Source: an uncultured Acinetobacter sp. (lineage in GTDB: Bacteria; Cyanobacteriota; Vampirovibrionia; Gastranaerophilales; Gastranaerophilaceae). Taken from it: a stretch of DNA of 16,734 nt. Shown piece after piece: positions 6,959 through 14,991 of this stretch. A program made the translations under genes and the position numbers. Under the pieces are notes generated by a model that was given only the letters and a program-made list of their open reading frames with translations, made no database searches and had not been told where the DNA came from. The stretch's first letter is position 1; the number at the start of each line of letters is the position of its first letter. The DNA is taken from positions 1-16,734 of the forward strand of contig CAMORE010000035.1 in NCBI GenBank assembly GCA_946623365.1, read 5' to 3'.

Positions 6959-7503
6959 CGTTTTATCGCTCCCCATGCCCTGATAAATCCTTTTTCATAA
7001 CGTATTAAATAATACTGGCCTTCTTTTATGTATTCAATATCAGCTTCCATATGCTCATATTCTTGCGGTGGCGTAGCTCCTGTTTTTGCGTACTTTTTAT
7101 TAATGATTTCCTGTATTTTGTCCTGTCTTTTTTTCTTTTTACGCTCAGCTTTTTCTTTTTTTGTTAACTCTTTATTTTTTGCATATAGTTTATGCACTTC
7201 TTTTTCGTTTTCGGCAATTTTAAAAACAGGTATTATTGCAACTAAGTTTTTAGATTCAATTAAATACAAAAACTCTCTATCATCTGAGAGTGCTAATTGG
7301 TAGTATCCCGGTGATATAAAATTGCCGTTGTGATCTGCAATGTAGTCTGCAATAAGTAAAGTCGGCTGTTCATCTGTAGGAATTGAATAGCGATAAACCG
7401 GATCTTGATGTACCGTCAGACCTGAAGGTACCACAGGATATGGAGCTGCCGGAGTTAAGTAATCTATGTCCCTTAAAGCGGGAGTTATAATTCCGTCAAT
7501 CAT
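6955..7503 (-). CDS. Unknown lysine-rich protein translationally coupled to rnpA
   Basis: I do not recognise this 182-aa protein. Residues 1-95 are proline- and tyrosine-containing and probably beta-rich (TPAAPYPVVPSGL, then GYYQLALSDDREFLYLI). Residues 97-140 are a basic probable helix with KKEKAERKKKKRQDK, which could bind RNA or another polyanion. Residues 150-182 end in EGQYYLIRYEKGFIRAWGAI. There is no signal peptide or membrane segment. Its ATG overlaps the rnpA stop in an ATGA arrangement, so the ribosome probably passes directly from rnpA to it. In most bacteria rnpA is followed by yidD or yidC; this protein resembles neither. A role alongside RNase P is suggested only by position and charge. 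Confidence 0.72.
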   Translation of the reverse strand: MIDGIITPALRDIDYLTPAAPYPVVPSGLTVHQDPVYRYSIPTDEQPTLLIADYIADHNGNFISPGYYQLALSDDREFLYLIESKNLVAIIPVFKIAENEKEVHKLYAKNKELTKKEKAERKKKKRQDKIQEIINKKYAKTGATPPQEYEHMEADIEYIKEGQYYLIRYEKGFIRAWGAIKR

Positions 7504-7844
7504 AATTTATATACCAATTTCCTCACAGCATCATTTATGCCGTTGTAATCCATGTTCAGTAATTTTGAAGATGCAACAAATATTAATGAAATGTATTTAT
7601 CGGAAACGGCGCCTTCTTTTATCAATAATCTGTAACTTTCTCTCATTAACCTTTTAATACGATTTCTCTTCACCGCGCGTTTATGAATCTTTTTACTTAC
7701 AACAAAACCGACTCTGGTAGGATATTCATTTTGCTTAACTTTTCCCAGAAATAAAGTTATACCGTCTTTATGTAAAGTGTTTCCTGTCCTGTATGTTGCT
7801 GCATATGCAGATCTTTTTTTTAGTCTATATTCCTTTGGTAACAT
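7500..7844 (-). CDS. rnpA: Ribonuclease P protein component
   Basis: Basic protein subunit of RNase P, which assists the catalytic RNA in removing 5' leaders from tRNA precursors. The 114-aa product has the family start MLPKEYRLKKR and the signature RVGFVVSKKIHKRAVKRNRIKRLMRE, including the conserved RNR segment. No rpmH lies upstream and no yidC downstream, so the usual rpmH-rnpA-yidD-yidC cluster is broken here. No Shine-Dalgarno sequence precedes the ATG. Instead a TAATAT box with TTGATA 17 bases further upstream would start transcription about one base before the ATG, which suggests a leaderless message. Confidence 0.95.
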   Translation of the reverse strand: MLPKEYRLKKRSAYAATYRTGNTLHKDGITLFLGKVKQNEYPTRVGFVVSKKIHKRAVKRNRIKRLMRESYRLLIKEGAVSDKYISLIFVASSKLLNMDYNGINDAVRKLVYKL

Positions 7845-7851
7845 AACTTAT

Positions 7852-7880
7852 ATATTACTACATGATAATTTTTCTATCAA
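7852..7880 (-). promoter_or_regulatory. Promoter of rnpA, probably giving a leaderless mRNA
   Basis: On the minus strand TTGATA (7880-7875), a 17-base spacer and TAATAT (7857-7852) predict a start at about 7845, next to the rnpA ATG at 7844. The absence of any Shine-Dalgarno sequence supports leaderless initiation. Confidence 0.5.
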
Positions 7881-7992
7881 AGAAGATTTTTATAATTATG
7901 TAAATTTTTGTAACAACTTTCTGAAATTTTATCAAAATTACTAAAGTTTATGAAAAAAATGCCGATATATATCATAAAAGGAGTATTAATTA

Positions 7993-8586
7993 ATGGAAGA
8001 TGATTTTGAAGTTATAAATAATAATGAAAATGTTTCCAAAGAATCAACAGAAACAGCTGAGAAACCATCCGGCGGCAAAGTGATTGACGAATCAAATTAT
8101 AAAATCAGAGGTCCGAAAGAGTATGGACCATCAGCTGTCGGCAAAGGCGGGGATCCTTTGTTCAGAAGAATCAGCGCTTCAAAAGAGCAGCTGCTTGAAC
8201 TGATGGAAGAAACTCAAACAGTGCAGGATTGGGTTCAACGTGAAACTTGCAACAATGTTGCTTTATCCTGCCTTGAAAGTGAAGATTTGAAAGAAGTATA
8301 TTTTGCTATAAAAGACGGATTTGGTGAATACGGTAAAATATCATTAATGGGATTTAAAACTCCAATGGGAGTGGAAATTCCACGTTTAAAAATCTATGAT
8401 ACTAATGATGAAGTAATAGAAGTATTAACAGGTCCGATGGCTATAGATGAACTTAATAAAAGAGCTTTAGCATATAAAAATTCTGTAAATGGGTACGAAG
8501 CTTTACCGCTTGAGGGCAATGCTCCAGTTGAAGAGGGAGTTATAGCTGATTACAGCGGTAATCCGGATGATTATAATTCTATTTAG
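7993..8586 (+). CDS. Unknown 197-aa protein, probably cytoplasmic
   Basis: I do not recognise this family. Residues 1-60 are acidic, polar and likely disordered (DDFEVINNNENVSKESTETAE). Residues 60-165 look folded: a helix with EQLLELMEETQTVQDWVQRE, then alternating strands through KISLMGFKTPMGVEIPRLKIYD and a helix with GPMAIDELNKRALAYK. The C-terminal 25 residues are again acidic and loose. No signal peptide, membrane segment or catalytic motif is evident. The ATG has a good AAGGAG ribosome site 9 bases upstream. It is divergent from rnpA, and its last 8 bases overlap the 3' end of the opposing zinc-ribbon NTPase gene. Confidence 0.75.
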   Translation: MEDDFEVINNNENVSKESTETAEKPSGGKVIDESNYKIRGPKEYGPSAVGKGGDPLFRRISASKEQLLELMEETQTVQDWVQRETCNNVALSCLESEDLKEVYFAIKDGFGEYGKISLMGFKTPMGVEIPRLKIYDTNDEVIEVLTGPMAIDELNKRALAYKNSVNGYEALPLEGNAPVEEGVIADYSGNPDDYNSI

Positions 8587-11545
8587 AACTTTTTTTCAGG
8601 ACAATTCCGTTAAGTTTGCAAAAAGATGTTAAAATTGAGAGTTCTTCTTTAATCATCTTTAATAAGTGCGGATGCGTCTTAACAATCGGTACATTTTTTG
8701 CCAGTTGATACATTTTCAATGCTTCTTTAATATATACGGCTCTTGAATTTGTTTTGGGCAACGCAAGTTCTTGATAATACTTAGCATATAAAATGTAGTC
8801 TTTTACAAGTATTCCCATTAAATCAAATTGTTTAGCTAAAAATATTGATTTTTCTATGTATACTTTTGCTGAATCATAGTCTTGCTTTGCTATATATATT
8901 TCACCTATCAGCTTATTAAACAGTGCTATAAAATAATAATTATTAATGTTGGTCGACTGTGCTATATCAAGTGCTTTTGTAGCAATATCCAAGGCAAATT
9001 GTGTTCCTTTTGTAATAAGCCGTATGTTGGCGATAAGATACCATGACAAAAGAACTCCTGTTGCAACTTTTTCTTTCGCAAAGTAGGCTACTTGTTCTTC
9101 CAGAATCTCTAATGCGCGTTTTGTATCATTTTTATCTTTTAAAATTTTTGCGAGCAGTGTTTTTAATATATTTTTCGTAAAAGTATCGTTTGCATTATTA
9201 GCAAATGATACAACATTAAATAGTTCAGGCATTAAGCTATCATAATCATTTCTAAGGAATTTGTTCAGTATATCAATAAAATTCCAACGAGATACAACAA
9301 AAGCATCCATATTATCCAGAGTAAATTCTTTCAATATATCGTCCAATATTTGTTCAGAAGTTGTTAAGTCACCTTTAATAGTGTTTGCAAGAGCTAACGT
9401 CAGATGAACTTTGCATAAAGTGACAACATTTGTAACCTTATTTTTCTCAACTATATCAAAAAGAAGTTTAGATATATCAAACATTCTGGAATCACCTTGA
9501 AATGTTAGAGCTTCTGCAAGGTTAAAATATATCTCCAGCCAAACTTCATATAGATCGTTTACTTGTATTACAGATGTGCTTTTACCTTTTGACAGATATT
9601 TTTGAAGTATAGGCATTACATCATTATCTATTAAATTAACAGCTTGTCCGTAATTACCTAAGCGAACTAACGGTGCTACTTCTCTCGACTTAATAAGAGC
9701 TCTTTCAAGTTCTAAATCATCAGGAATTTTATTTAACACATTTTCTGTACATTCAATTACTCCCCAATAATTTCCTTTCTTCATTGATGTAGAAGCTAAA
9801 TATGATAATAAATCGATGTATTCCATTTCTTCACTATCATCAAGCATCATTATTGCTTTCTGCAAGTAATCAAATGATAAATTATAATCAATCGGTTCAA
9901 GTAATTTACCAACTCTGGTATAAATATTTTTTTTGATTTTTAAATAATATGGACTTGTTTTATGTTCAATAAGTTTTAAAGCTTGTTTTTGCGAGATTAT
10001 ATATAAACCAATGTCACCTATATATGACGCCTGTTTCATCAATATAGTCCATATATCAAAAGATTTATCATTATTATTAAGCTTCTGTACTATGTACCCC
10101 AAAAGTGCTATTGAAGATTGCTTATAAATACTTAATGTTTCATATAGAATATTCATTATTTCTTCAAAAAAATCATCATTTTTTATTAATGATATAACTA
10201 TTTTCCAAACATTATACGACTTAAATTCAAATGATAAACTGTTTAGCTGCACTATGTATCCATAATTAACAAGGATTTCAATATTTTGTTCAAAATCTTG
10301 CTGTGAATTGTCATCAAAGTTTTCTAGCATTGCAGGATAAAATTTGCACCCTAATACTGACATTGCACACAATAGTCTATATGCAGAAATATTCTCTTGT
10401 CTAAGTATACTTAATCTGGCATCAATAATTGATTCTAATGACTCATATTGTATATGTTTTAAGTTGTTACGCTTAATATCTTTATATAACATAACCATTT
10501 GCTCTACGATTGCAGGATTACCATGGGATACTTTAGCGGCAACTTTTGTGAAATCATTACCGATATTGATGTCTCTATATTGCGATATCAATGCTTCAAC
10601 TTGGGTCTGTGTAAACGGAGCAATTGTTAAGTCTAAATAATTATCCGGTGCTAGTAACGGTGAAGATATTTTTCCCATTCCTGGTTGAGATTCTTTTGAA
10701 ACTAAAATAAACTTACATCTTTGAATAATATATTCGTCTTTTAATAATTCATTCAAAAAATCAAAGGACATGCCATCAATGTTTTCAAAGTTATCAACGA
10801 TGAAAATAGATTTCATTTTTTCTATAATAGTAACAAAAACTTTTTTCATCATAGTGAACATTTTTGCTTTATTTTTGTATATATTTTCATACTTATCCAA
10901 ATTTTCAGGATAAAGTAAATTCAATAATAATAGCACTTCATTGTTCGACAATGACGGAAAGTCCTGTCGAAAAAATCTAATGGAATTCTTTTTTAATTGC
11001 AATGTATCAGGGCAAAAATTATTTATATTAAAAAAATTAAGCAACAAGTCTTGAAAATAACCAAATGGTGAAAGCTGCGTTATTTGTGTACAAGTACCTG
11101 TAAGCCAAATAACTTTTGCATTTTTTAAATCATTAATAACATAGCGTAAGATTAAATTTTTACCGGAACCGCTTTCACCGTTTAATGTAATAATATTTAT
11201 ATCTGAATCTTTAATAGCTTCAATTAATGATGCTTTTACTTTCTGTTGAGAAGTAGTCTCGGCATGGTAAGCAATGTTATTTGTATTACTTTTTTTTACT
11301 TGTACCTGTTCATTAGCATTAATAAACTCAACTCCACATTTTCTGCAAAATTTAGAATTTGGTAAATTTGCGCTTCCGCATTCGGTACATATTTTAAGCA
11401 GCTGTTCATGGCAATTAATACATTCTACAGCATTAATGGGGTTTACTGCTCCGCATTTTTTACAAATTGACGCCACCCTTGTTCCGCATTTCTTGCATTT
11501 TAAAGAGTTGTCTTTAACTATTTCTTTGCACTTTGGACATTGCAT
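8579..11545 (-). CDS. Triple zinc-ribbon, P-loop NTPase (AAA_16/STAND-like) and helical-repeat protein
   Basis: Large cytoplasmic regulator-like protein (988 aa). Residues 3-70 hold three zinc ribbons, each CxxC-x10-CxxC, starting at Cys3, 28 and 53, an exact 25-residue period. Residues 110-350 are an AAA_16/STAND-type NTPase: Walker A GESGSGKN (123-130), Walker B IFIVDN (247-252) and a GNPAIVEQM motif (342-350) like the GNP element of STAND proteins. The rest, to the C-terminus, is helical and TPR-like (for example DYDSAKVYIEKSIFLAKQFD). No cyclase, kinase or DNA-binding output domain is visible. P-loop Ser/Thr is Asn130 and the second Walker B acid is Asn252, so hydrolysis may be weak or absent. 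I chose the ATG at 11545 with AGGTG 9 bases upstream, giving MQCPKC; a GTG at 11557 directly after the preceding stop is the alternative. Last gene of a three-gene operon. Confidence 0.85.
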   Translation of the reverse strand: MQCPKCKEIVKDNSLKCKKCGTRVASICKKCGAVNPINAVECINCHEQLLKICTECGSANLPNSKFCRKCGVEFINANEQVQVKKSNTNNIAYHAETTSQQKVKASLIEAIKDSDINIITLNGESGSGKNLILRYVINDLKNAKVIWLTGTCTQITQLSPFGYFQDLLLNFFNINNFCPDTLQLKKNSIRFFRQDFPSLSNNEVLLLLNLLYPENLDKYENIYKNKAKMFTMMKKVFVTIIEKMKSIFIVDNFENIDGMSFDFLNELLKDEYIIQRCKFILVSKESQPGMGKISSPLLAPDNYLDLTIAPFTQTQVEALISQYRDINIGNDFTKVAAKVSHGNPAIVEQMVMLYKDIKRNNLKHIQYESLESIIDARLSILRQENISAYRLLCAMSVLGCKFYPAMLENFDDNSQQDFEQNIEILVNYGYIVQLNSLSFEFKSYNVWKIVISLIKNDDFFEEIMNILYETLSIYKQSSIALLGYIVQKLNNNDKSFDIWTILMKQASYIGDIGLYIISQKQALKLIEHKTSPYYLKIKKNIYTRVGKLLEPIDYNLSFDYLQKAIMMLDDSEEMEYIDLLSYLASTSMKKGNYWGVIECTENVLNKIPDDLELERALIKSREVAPLVRLGNYGQAVNLIDNDVMPILQKYLSKGKSTSVIQVNDLYEVWLEIYFNLAEALTFQGDSRMFDISKLLFDIVEKNKVTNVVTLCKVHLTLALANTIKGDLTTSEQILDDILKEFTLDNMDAFVVSRWNFIDILNKFLRNDYDSLMPELFNVVSFANNANDTFTKNILKTLLAKILKDKNDTKRALEILEEQVAYFAKEKVATGVLLSWYLIANIRLITKGTQFALDIATKALDIAQSTNINNYYFIALFNKLIGEIYIAKQDYDSAKVYIEKSIFLAKQFDLMGILVKDYILYAKYYQELALPKTNSRAVYIKEALKMYQLAKNVPIVKTHPHLLKMIKEELSILTSFCKLNGIVLKKSSK

Positions 11546-11557
11546 TAAATTTAGCAC

Positions 11558-13240
11558 CTATATCAAATCAACTAACGCATCTAACGCAAGAACAACCTCT
11601 TGTTTATTTACACTTAATTTTTCCGCAATTTGTTCTATTGTTAAATTTTGTTTATATTTTAAATCAAATATTTTTAATATATGTAAATTTGGTTTATTAC
11701 TATCCAATTCTATAATTTTATTGCTTATCTCATTAATATTAGAAATATATTTGTTCTCTTCCGGAATGTAGTTAAATGCTGTATAATCTATGTCTTTATG
11801 GGTCTGTATAACCATTCCGGCAATATCTGCATTATTATTTTGTGACGCACTATTTTCTTCTATTGAAATATCACTATTGTTAAAATCTATTGACAAATTA
11901 TCAGAAATATCTGGCTCAATATTGAGATTATTTTGATTGTTTTCAATATCTTCAAATTCGGAAATTTCATCAGATTCGACATTTTCATCCAACATATCAG
12001 AAAATCCTTCAGTAGTGTCAGGTATTGCAATAATGTTATCATTTAGATTTTCATCAAGCATAAACGAATTGTCGTCAGCTAGAGTTATACTGTTATCTTC
12101 CGTTAGTTCAGACTCACCCTTAATTTCTTCAGATGCTTGTTCTTCAATGTTAAAATTATAATTTACATCTTCCATTTCTTTAAGGTCAATATTAGAGTCT
12201 TCAATGGAATTGCCAGTTAAACCTTCTTTATATAAACTTTCCGGTAATTCCTCAGATTGAGAACTTGAAACAGCTTCAATTCTAATTTCGGAATCAAGGT
12301 CTGCTGTATCGTTGACATGTTCATCTATTGAACCGGATTCATCAACATTTGTAAAATCAATTGTTTCAATATCATTATCAGCAGATTCACTTTCTAAACC
12401 CGTATCTTCAGAATCGTTATAATCAATTTCGTTAATATCAAGCATTTCTACTGAATTATCATTGTCTTCATAATTAGAATTTATATTTTCTATATTATTT
12501 TCAATTGTTTCTATTTGTAAATCATCTTCTACATGTATATTCTCTATATCTTCAATCTCTGACAATTCAGAATCCGAAGTATTTTCTTCTTCAATTAATT
12601 CATCTGTTGAAACGGAAAGCTCATTAGGAATAGGGTCACCGATTTGATTTTCAGATTTATCATCATTTTGTATATTAATAACCATTTCCGAATCAATAGA
12701 ATTTATCATTTTGTCAACTAAATCCGGATTTGCTTTTTGAATTATTTCAGTATTGCTAATATCAGTTTCATAAGTATTATCTGCTATATTGTTGTCAAAG
12801 ACAACATCAATATCAGGCAACTCCGTAGTATCTGAGTCTGAGTCCAGTCCTATTTTTTCTATATCGATATTATCATTAGCAGTTTTATCTTCAAATTGTA
12901 AAGTACTTTCATATGAATCAGGAACCGGTAATGCTTCGACTACTTCTTCCTGCTGTTTTATTACAGGTTTAGAATAAATTTCAGATACATTAGATACAAC
13001 CCTATGCTTTATATTATTATTAAAGTTCATTTTTTTAGAAACAGTTATGATTGATGTTGTAATAACTTTTTCCAAGTACGCTTTAATTACATTTTCATTA
13101 TCAATAGAACTTATTATAACTTGCGAATGAGCATAAACATCATCAATAATATCTTCCAGAATTGCTTCATAGCCGGAAAATTTTCTGTTTTGTTTTACAA
13201 GATTCTCTATAAGTTCGTAGTATTTATTATCTTTATCCAT
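11558..13240 (-). CDS. Very acidic protein with C-terminal sigma-region-4-like helix-turn-helix
   Basis: A 560-aa protein with three visible parts. Residues 1-90 are probably helical and fairly balanced in charge (YEAILEDIIDDVYAHSQ, AYLEKVITTSIITVSKKM). Residues 96-475 are an unusually long low-complexity tract dominated by Asp, Glu, Asn, Ser and Ile, with few basic residues, likely disordered. Imperfect repeats occur in it, such as SEIEDIEN (227-234) and SEFEDIEN (427-434), and MLDENLN and MLDENVE. Residues 500-560 regain lysines and end in IFDLKYKQNLTIEQIAEKLS followed by VNKQEVVLALDAL, a convincing helix-turn-helix resembling sigma-70 region 4 or small response-type regulators. The start has GAGAG about 8 bases upstream and lies 16 bases after the membrane-protein gene. 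I infer a DNA- or polymerase-binding regulator whose acidic tract may be inhibitory or a protein-binding tether. No close family is recognised. Confidence 0.75.
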   Translation of the reverse strand: MDKDNKYYELIENLVKQNRKFSGYEAILEDIIDDVYAHSQVIISSIDNENVIKAYLEKVITTSIITVSKKMNFNNNIKHRVVSNVSEIYSKPVIKQQEEVVEALPVPDSYESTLQFEDKTANDNIDIEKIGLDSDSDTTELPDIDVVFDNNIADNTYETDISNTEIIQKANPDLVDKMINSIDSEMVINIQNDDKSENQIGDPIPNELSVSTDELIEEENTSDSELSEIEDIENIHVEDDLQIETIENNIENINSNYEDNDNSVEMLDINEIDYNDSEDTGLESESADNDIETIDFTNVDESGSIDEHVNDTADLDSEIRIEAVSSSQSEELPESLYKEGLTGNSIEDSNIDLKEMEDVNYNFNIEEQASEEIKGESELTEDNSITLADDNSFMLDENLNDNIIAIPDTTEGFSDMLDENVESDEISEFEDIENNQNNLNIEPDISDNLSIDFNNSDISIEENSASQNNNADIAGMVIQTHKDIDYTAFNYIPEENKYISNINEISNKIIELDSNKPNLHILKIFDLKYKQNLTIEQIAEKLSVNKQEVVLALDALVDLI

Positions 13241-13256
13241 GCTTACTCTCTTTTGT

Positions 13257-14873
13257 TTATAAATGTATTACTAACACAGGGTTACCTTGCAATTTTGAGA
13301 AAATGCCGCTGTTAATACTTAAATTTAAAGCAACAGCACTTCTTACAGTTTGCAATATTAATGCATCCACACTTTTTTCACCGCTTGAATCTTTTATACC
13401 AACAACTTCAAATTTTTCTTTTTGAGGATTATAAGATAATTCAACTGTTATCCTGTTTACCAATGGCGGCTTGCTCAATAACAAAAGTTCTGATTTTAAA
13501 TTTAGTTGAACTACCTTTCCTAATTTTACTAAATAACGTTTTGCAGACGTATTAGAAACATAACCTTCCGGAACTTCCCAATCGACTTTTAGATTTGAAA
13601 CTAAAACTGATGCATTTAGACTGTTTTCAATATTCGGAATAACCTGTTGTTCCTGAATATTTTCCATATTATCTTCCGTTCCTACGGTTTCATCAGGCAT
13701 TGGCTGAGTATCAGTACCTGAGGCAGCCTGTTCTTGTGTATCAATAGAATCTTGATTTTCTATCGGCGCAGTCTCTTGTGGTAAATTTAAATTTTCATCT
13801 GCAGAAGTACCGTCTTTGCTGCTCATACTGTTGTAATACCAAAAACCACCGGCTGCTAAAACAGCAATAAGACTGATTATAATTAAAGCAGAACCTGACC
13901 TCTTTTTCTTGGATACAGGAATACCTTCTTGTTCCCCTGTAAACAATGCATCTATTTGCTCTTCTGAGGCAGTATCTTCTTGATTAATATTAGTTTCTTC
14001 TTGACTATTATCAATTTCAACGCTGTTTATGTTGTCAAATACATCATTAATATCCTCAGTGATATCATTTGATTCAAAATTATCTAAACTGTTTATAACA
14101 TCTGCACCGCTCGGGGTAACCTCTGTTGAATATTCTGAAATATCATCATTATCTAAAACTAATTCATTAAATTCAACATCATTTTCAATGTTATCTTCAT
14201 TATTATCAGATATTTCATCAAGTTTTGAAATGAAATTGAATACAGAGTCAGCTTTAACAGCATGTATTAATTTGCTTCTCAGTTCTTTTGAATTAATAAG
14301 CTCTTTATAAAATTCAACTTTCTCAATGCTACTTAATGATCCATCTAAAAATTCATAAATTTTGCTTACATCTGTTTGATTGTATGATATATTGGAATTT
14401 AAAATATTTTCAATGTTATAGAAAGATTCCAACATATCTTCATTTATAAAATATACATCTCCGTTTGTTAATGACTTGTCAATGTTTTCCGGTCGTAAAA
14501 AACCGGCAACTGCTGCATGCTTAATATCGGATGATATATTGATGAACATGTATAATTTAGGAATTATTCCAGTATTAATATGGCTTACAGGTATAGACAT
14601 TTCTTCCTTTGAAAAGTATATTCTTACATCTATATAAGAGCCATTAATATATATATCCGATATCTCAAAATCTTTTATAATAGATGGTACATTGTGTAAA
14701 CCCGTATCAGCATCGACATCATAGATATCTTTATTAAAATATTCGGAAGCTATTTCTGCAGCGACAACATTAGCAACTGCTCGATTGCGCTGTGTTACAT
14801 CAGATATTGCAGAACAAATACTTTGCGCCAGTTCTAAATCCTTTTCTAATATTTCTATATTTTCTTTATCCAC
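13257..14873 (-). CDS. Single-pass membrane protein: DUF1822-like, anti-sigma-like segment, TM helix, TonB-C-like end
   Basis: A 538-aa protein, first in the operon. Residues 1-160 resemble the cyanobacterial DUF1822 family in layout (NRAVANVVAAEIASEYF, then a beta-rich core ending HAAVAGFLRPENI); this is a weak match from memory. Residues 171-205 (IYEFLDGSLSSIEKVEFYKE and onward) look like the start of anti-sigma domains, YLDGELsp-type, but without zinc-binding Cys and His. Residues 220-318 are acidic and loose. After SKKKRSG there is one membrane helix, residues 328-347, oriented Nin-Cout by the positive-inside rule. Residues 350-420 are a Gln/Glu/Thr-rich linker. Residues 425-538 are beta-alpha-beta with SVDALILQTVRSAVALN, reminiscent of TonB C-terminal domains. 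It starts with GTG, with GGGGAG 8 bases upstream. I infer an envelope sensor or anchor. Confidence 0.75.
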   Translation of the reverse strand: MDKENIEILEKDLELAQSICSAISDVTQRNRAVANVVAAEIASEYFNKDIYDVDADTGLHNVPSIIKDFEISDIYINGSYIDVRIYFSKEEMSIPVSHINTGIIPKLYMFINISSDIKHAAVAGFLRPENIDKSLTNGDVYFINEDMLESFYNIENILNSNISYNQTDVSKIYEFLDGSLSSIEKVEFYKELINSKELRSKLIHAVKADSVFNFISKLDEISDNNEDNIENDVEFNELVLDNDDISEYSTEVTPSGADVINSLDNFESNDITEDINDVFDNINSVEIDNSQEETNINQEDTASEEQIDALFTGEQEGIPVSKKKRSGSALIIISLIAVLAAGGFWYYNSMSSKDGTSADENLNLPQETAPIENQDSIDTQEQAASGTDTQPMPDETVGTEDNMENIQEQQVIPNIENSLNASVLVSNLKVDWEVPEGYVSNTSAKRYLVKLGKVVQLNLKSELLLLSKPPLVNRITVELSYNPQKEKFEVVGIKDSSGEKSVDALILQTVRSAVALNLSINSGIFSKLQGNPVLVIHL

Positions 14874-14898
14874 CTATACTCTCCCCATATTCCATTAA

Positions 14899-14927
14899 AT
14901 AATATCACATTAGATAAAAAAAATCTA
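14899..14927 (-). promoter_or_regulatory. Candidate promoter for the three-gene regulatory operon
   Basis: On the minus strand an extended -10, TGATATTAT (14907-14899), has a weak -35, TAGATT (14927-14922), 17 bases upstream. The predicted start near 14892 gives a leader of about 19 bases that contains GGGGAG before the GTG at 14873. Confidence 0.4.
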
Positions 14928-14976
14928 TAATTTACATTTATTATCATATTAAATTACTTTTGTTTATTAAAAAATA

Positions 14977-14985
14977 TGATATAAT
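14977..14985 (+). promoter_or_regulatory. Extended -10 promoter giving a leaderless mRNA for the TPR/NHL gene
   Basis: TGATATAAT is a perfect extended -10 (TGn plus TATAAT at 14980-14985). The predicted start falls on the A of the ATG at 14992. There is no clear -35 and no Shine-Dalgarno sequence, which together point to a leaderless transcript. Confidence 0.6.
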
Positions 14986-14991
14986 TGTTTT

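Noticed and set aside
7845..7992. rpmH (L34) upstream of rnpA
   Set aside because: No frame in this interval encodes the short, Lys/Arg-rich L34 sequence. It contains only promoter-like and AT-rich DNA.
11546..11557. GTG start for the zinc-ribbon NTPase
   Set aside because: The ATG at 11545 has AGGTG at good spacing and yields MQCPKC, the usual start of such zinc ribbons. The GTG cannot be fully excluded.
11274..11771. 165-codon open frame on the plus strand
   Set aside because: It lies opposite the zinc-ribbon and HTH genes. Its Cys/His/Leu-rich translation is the mirror of those reading frames, and it has no ribosome site.
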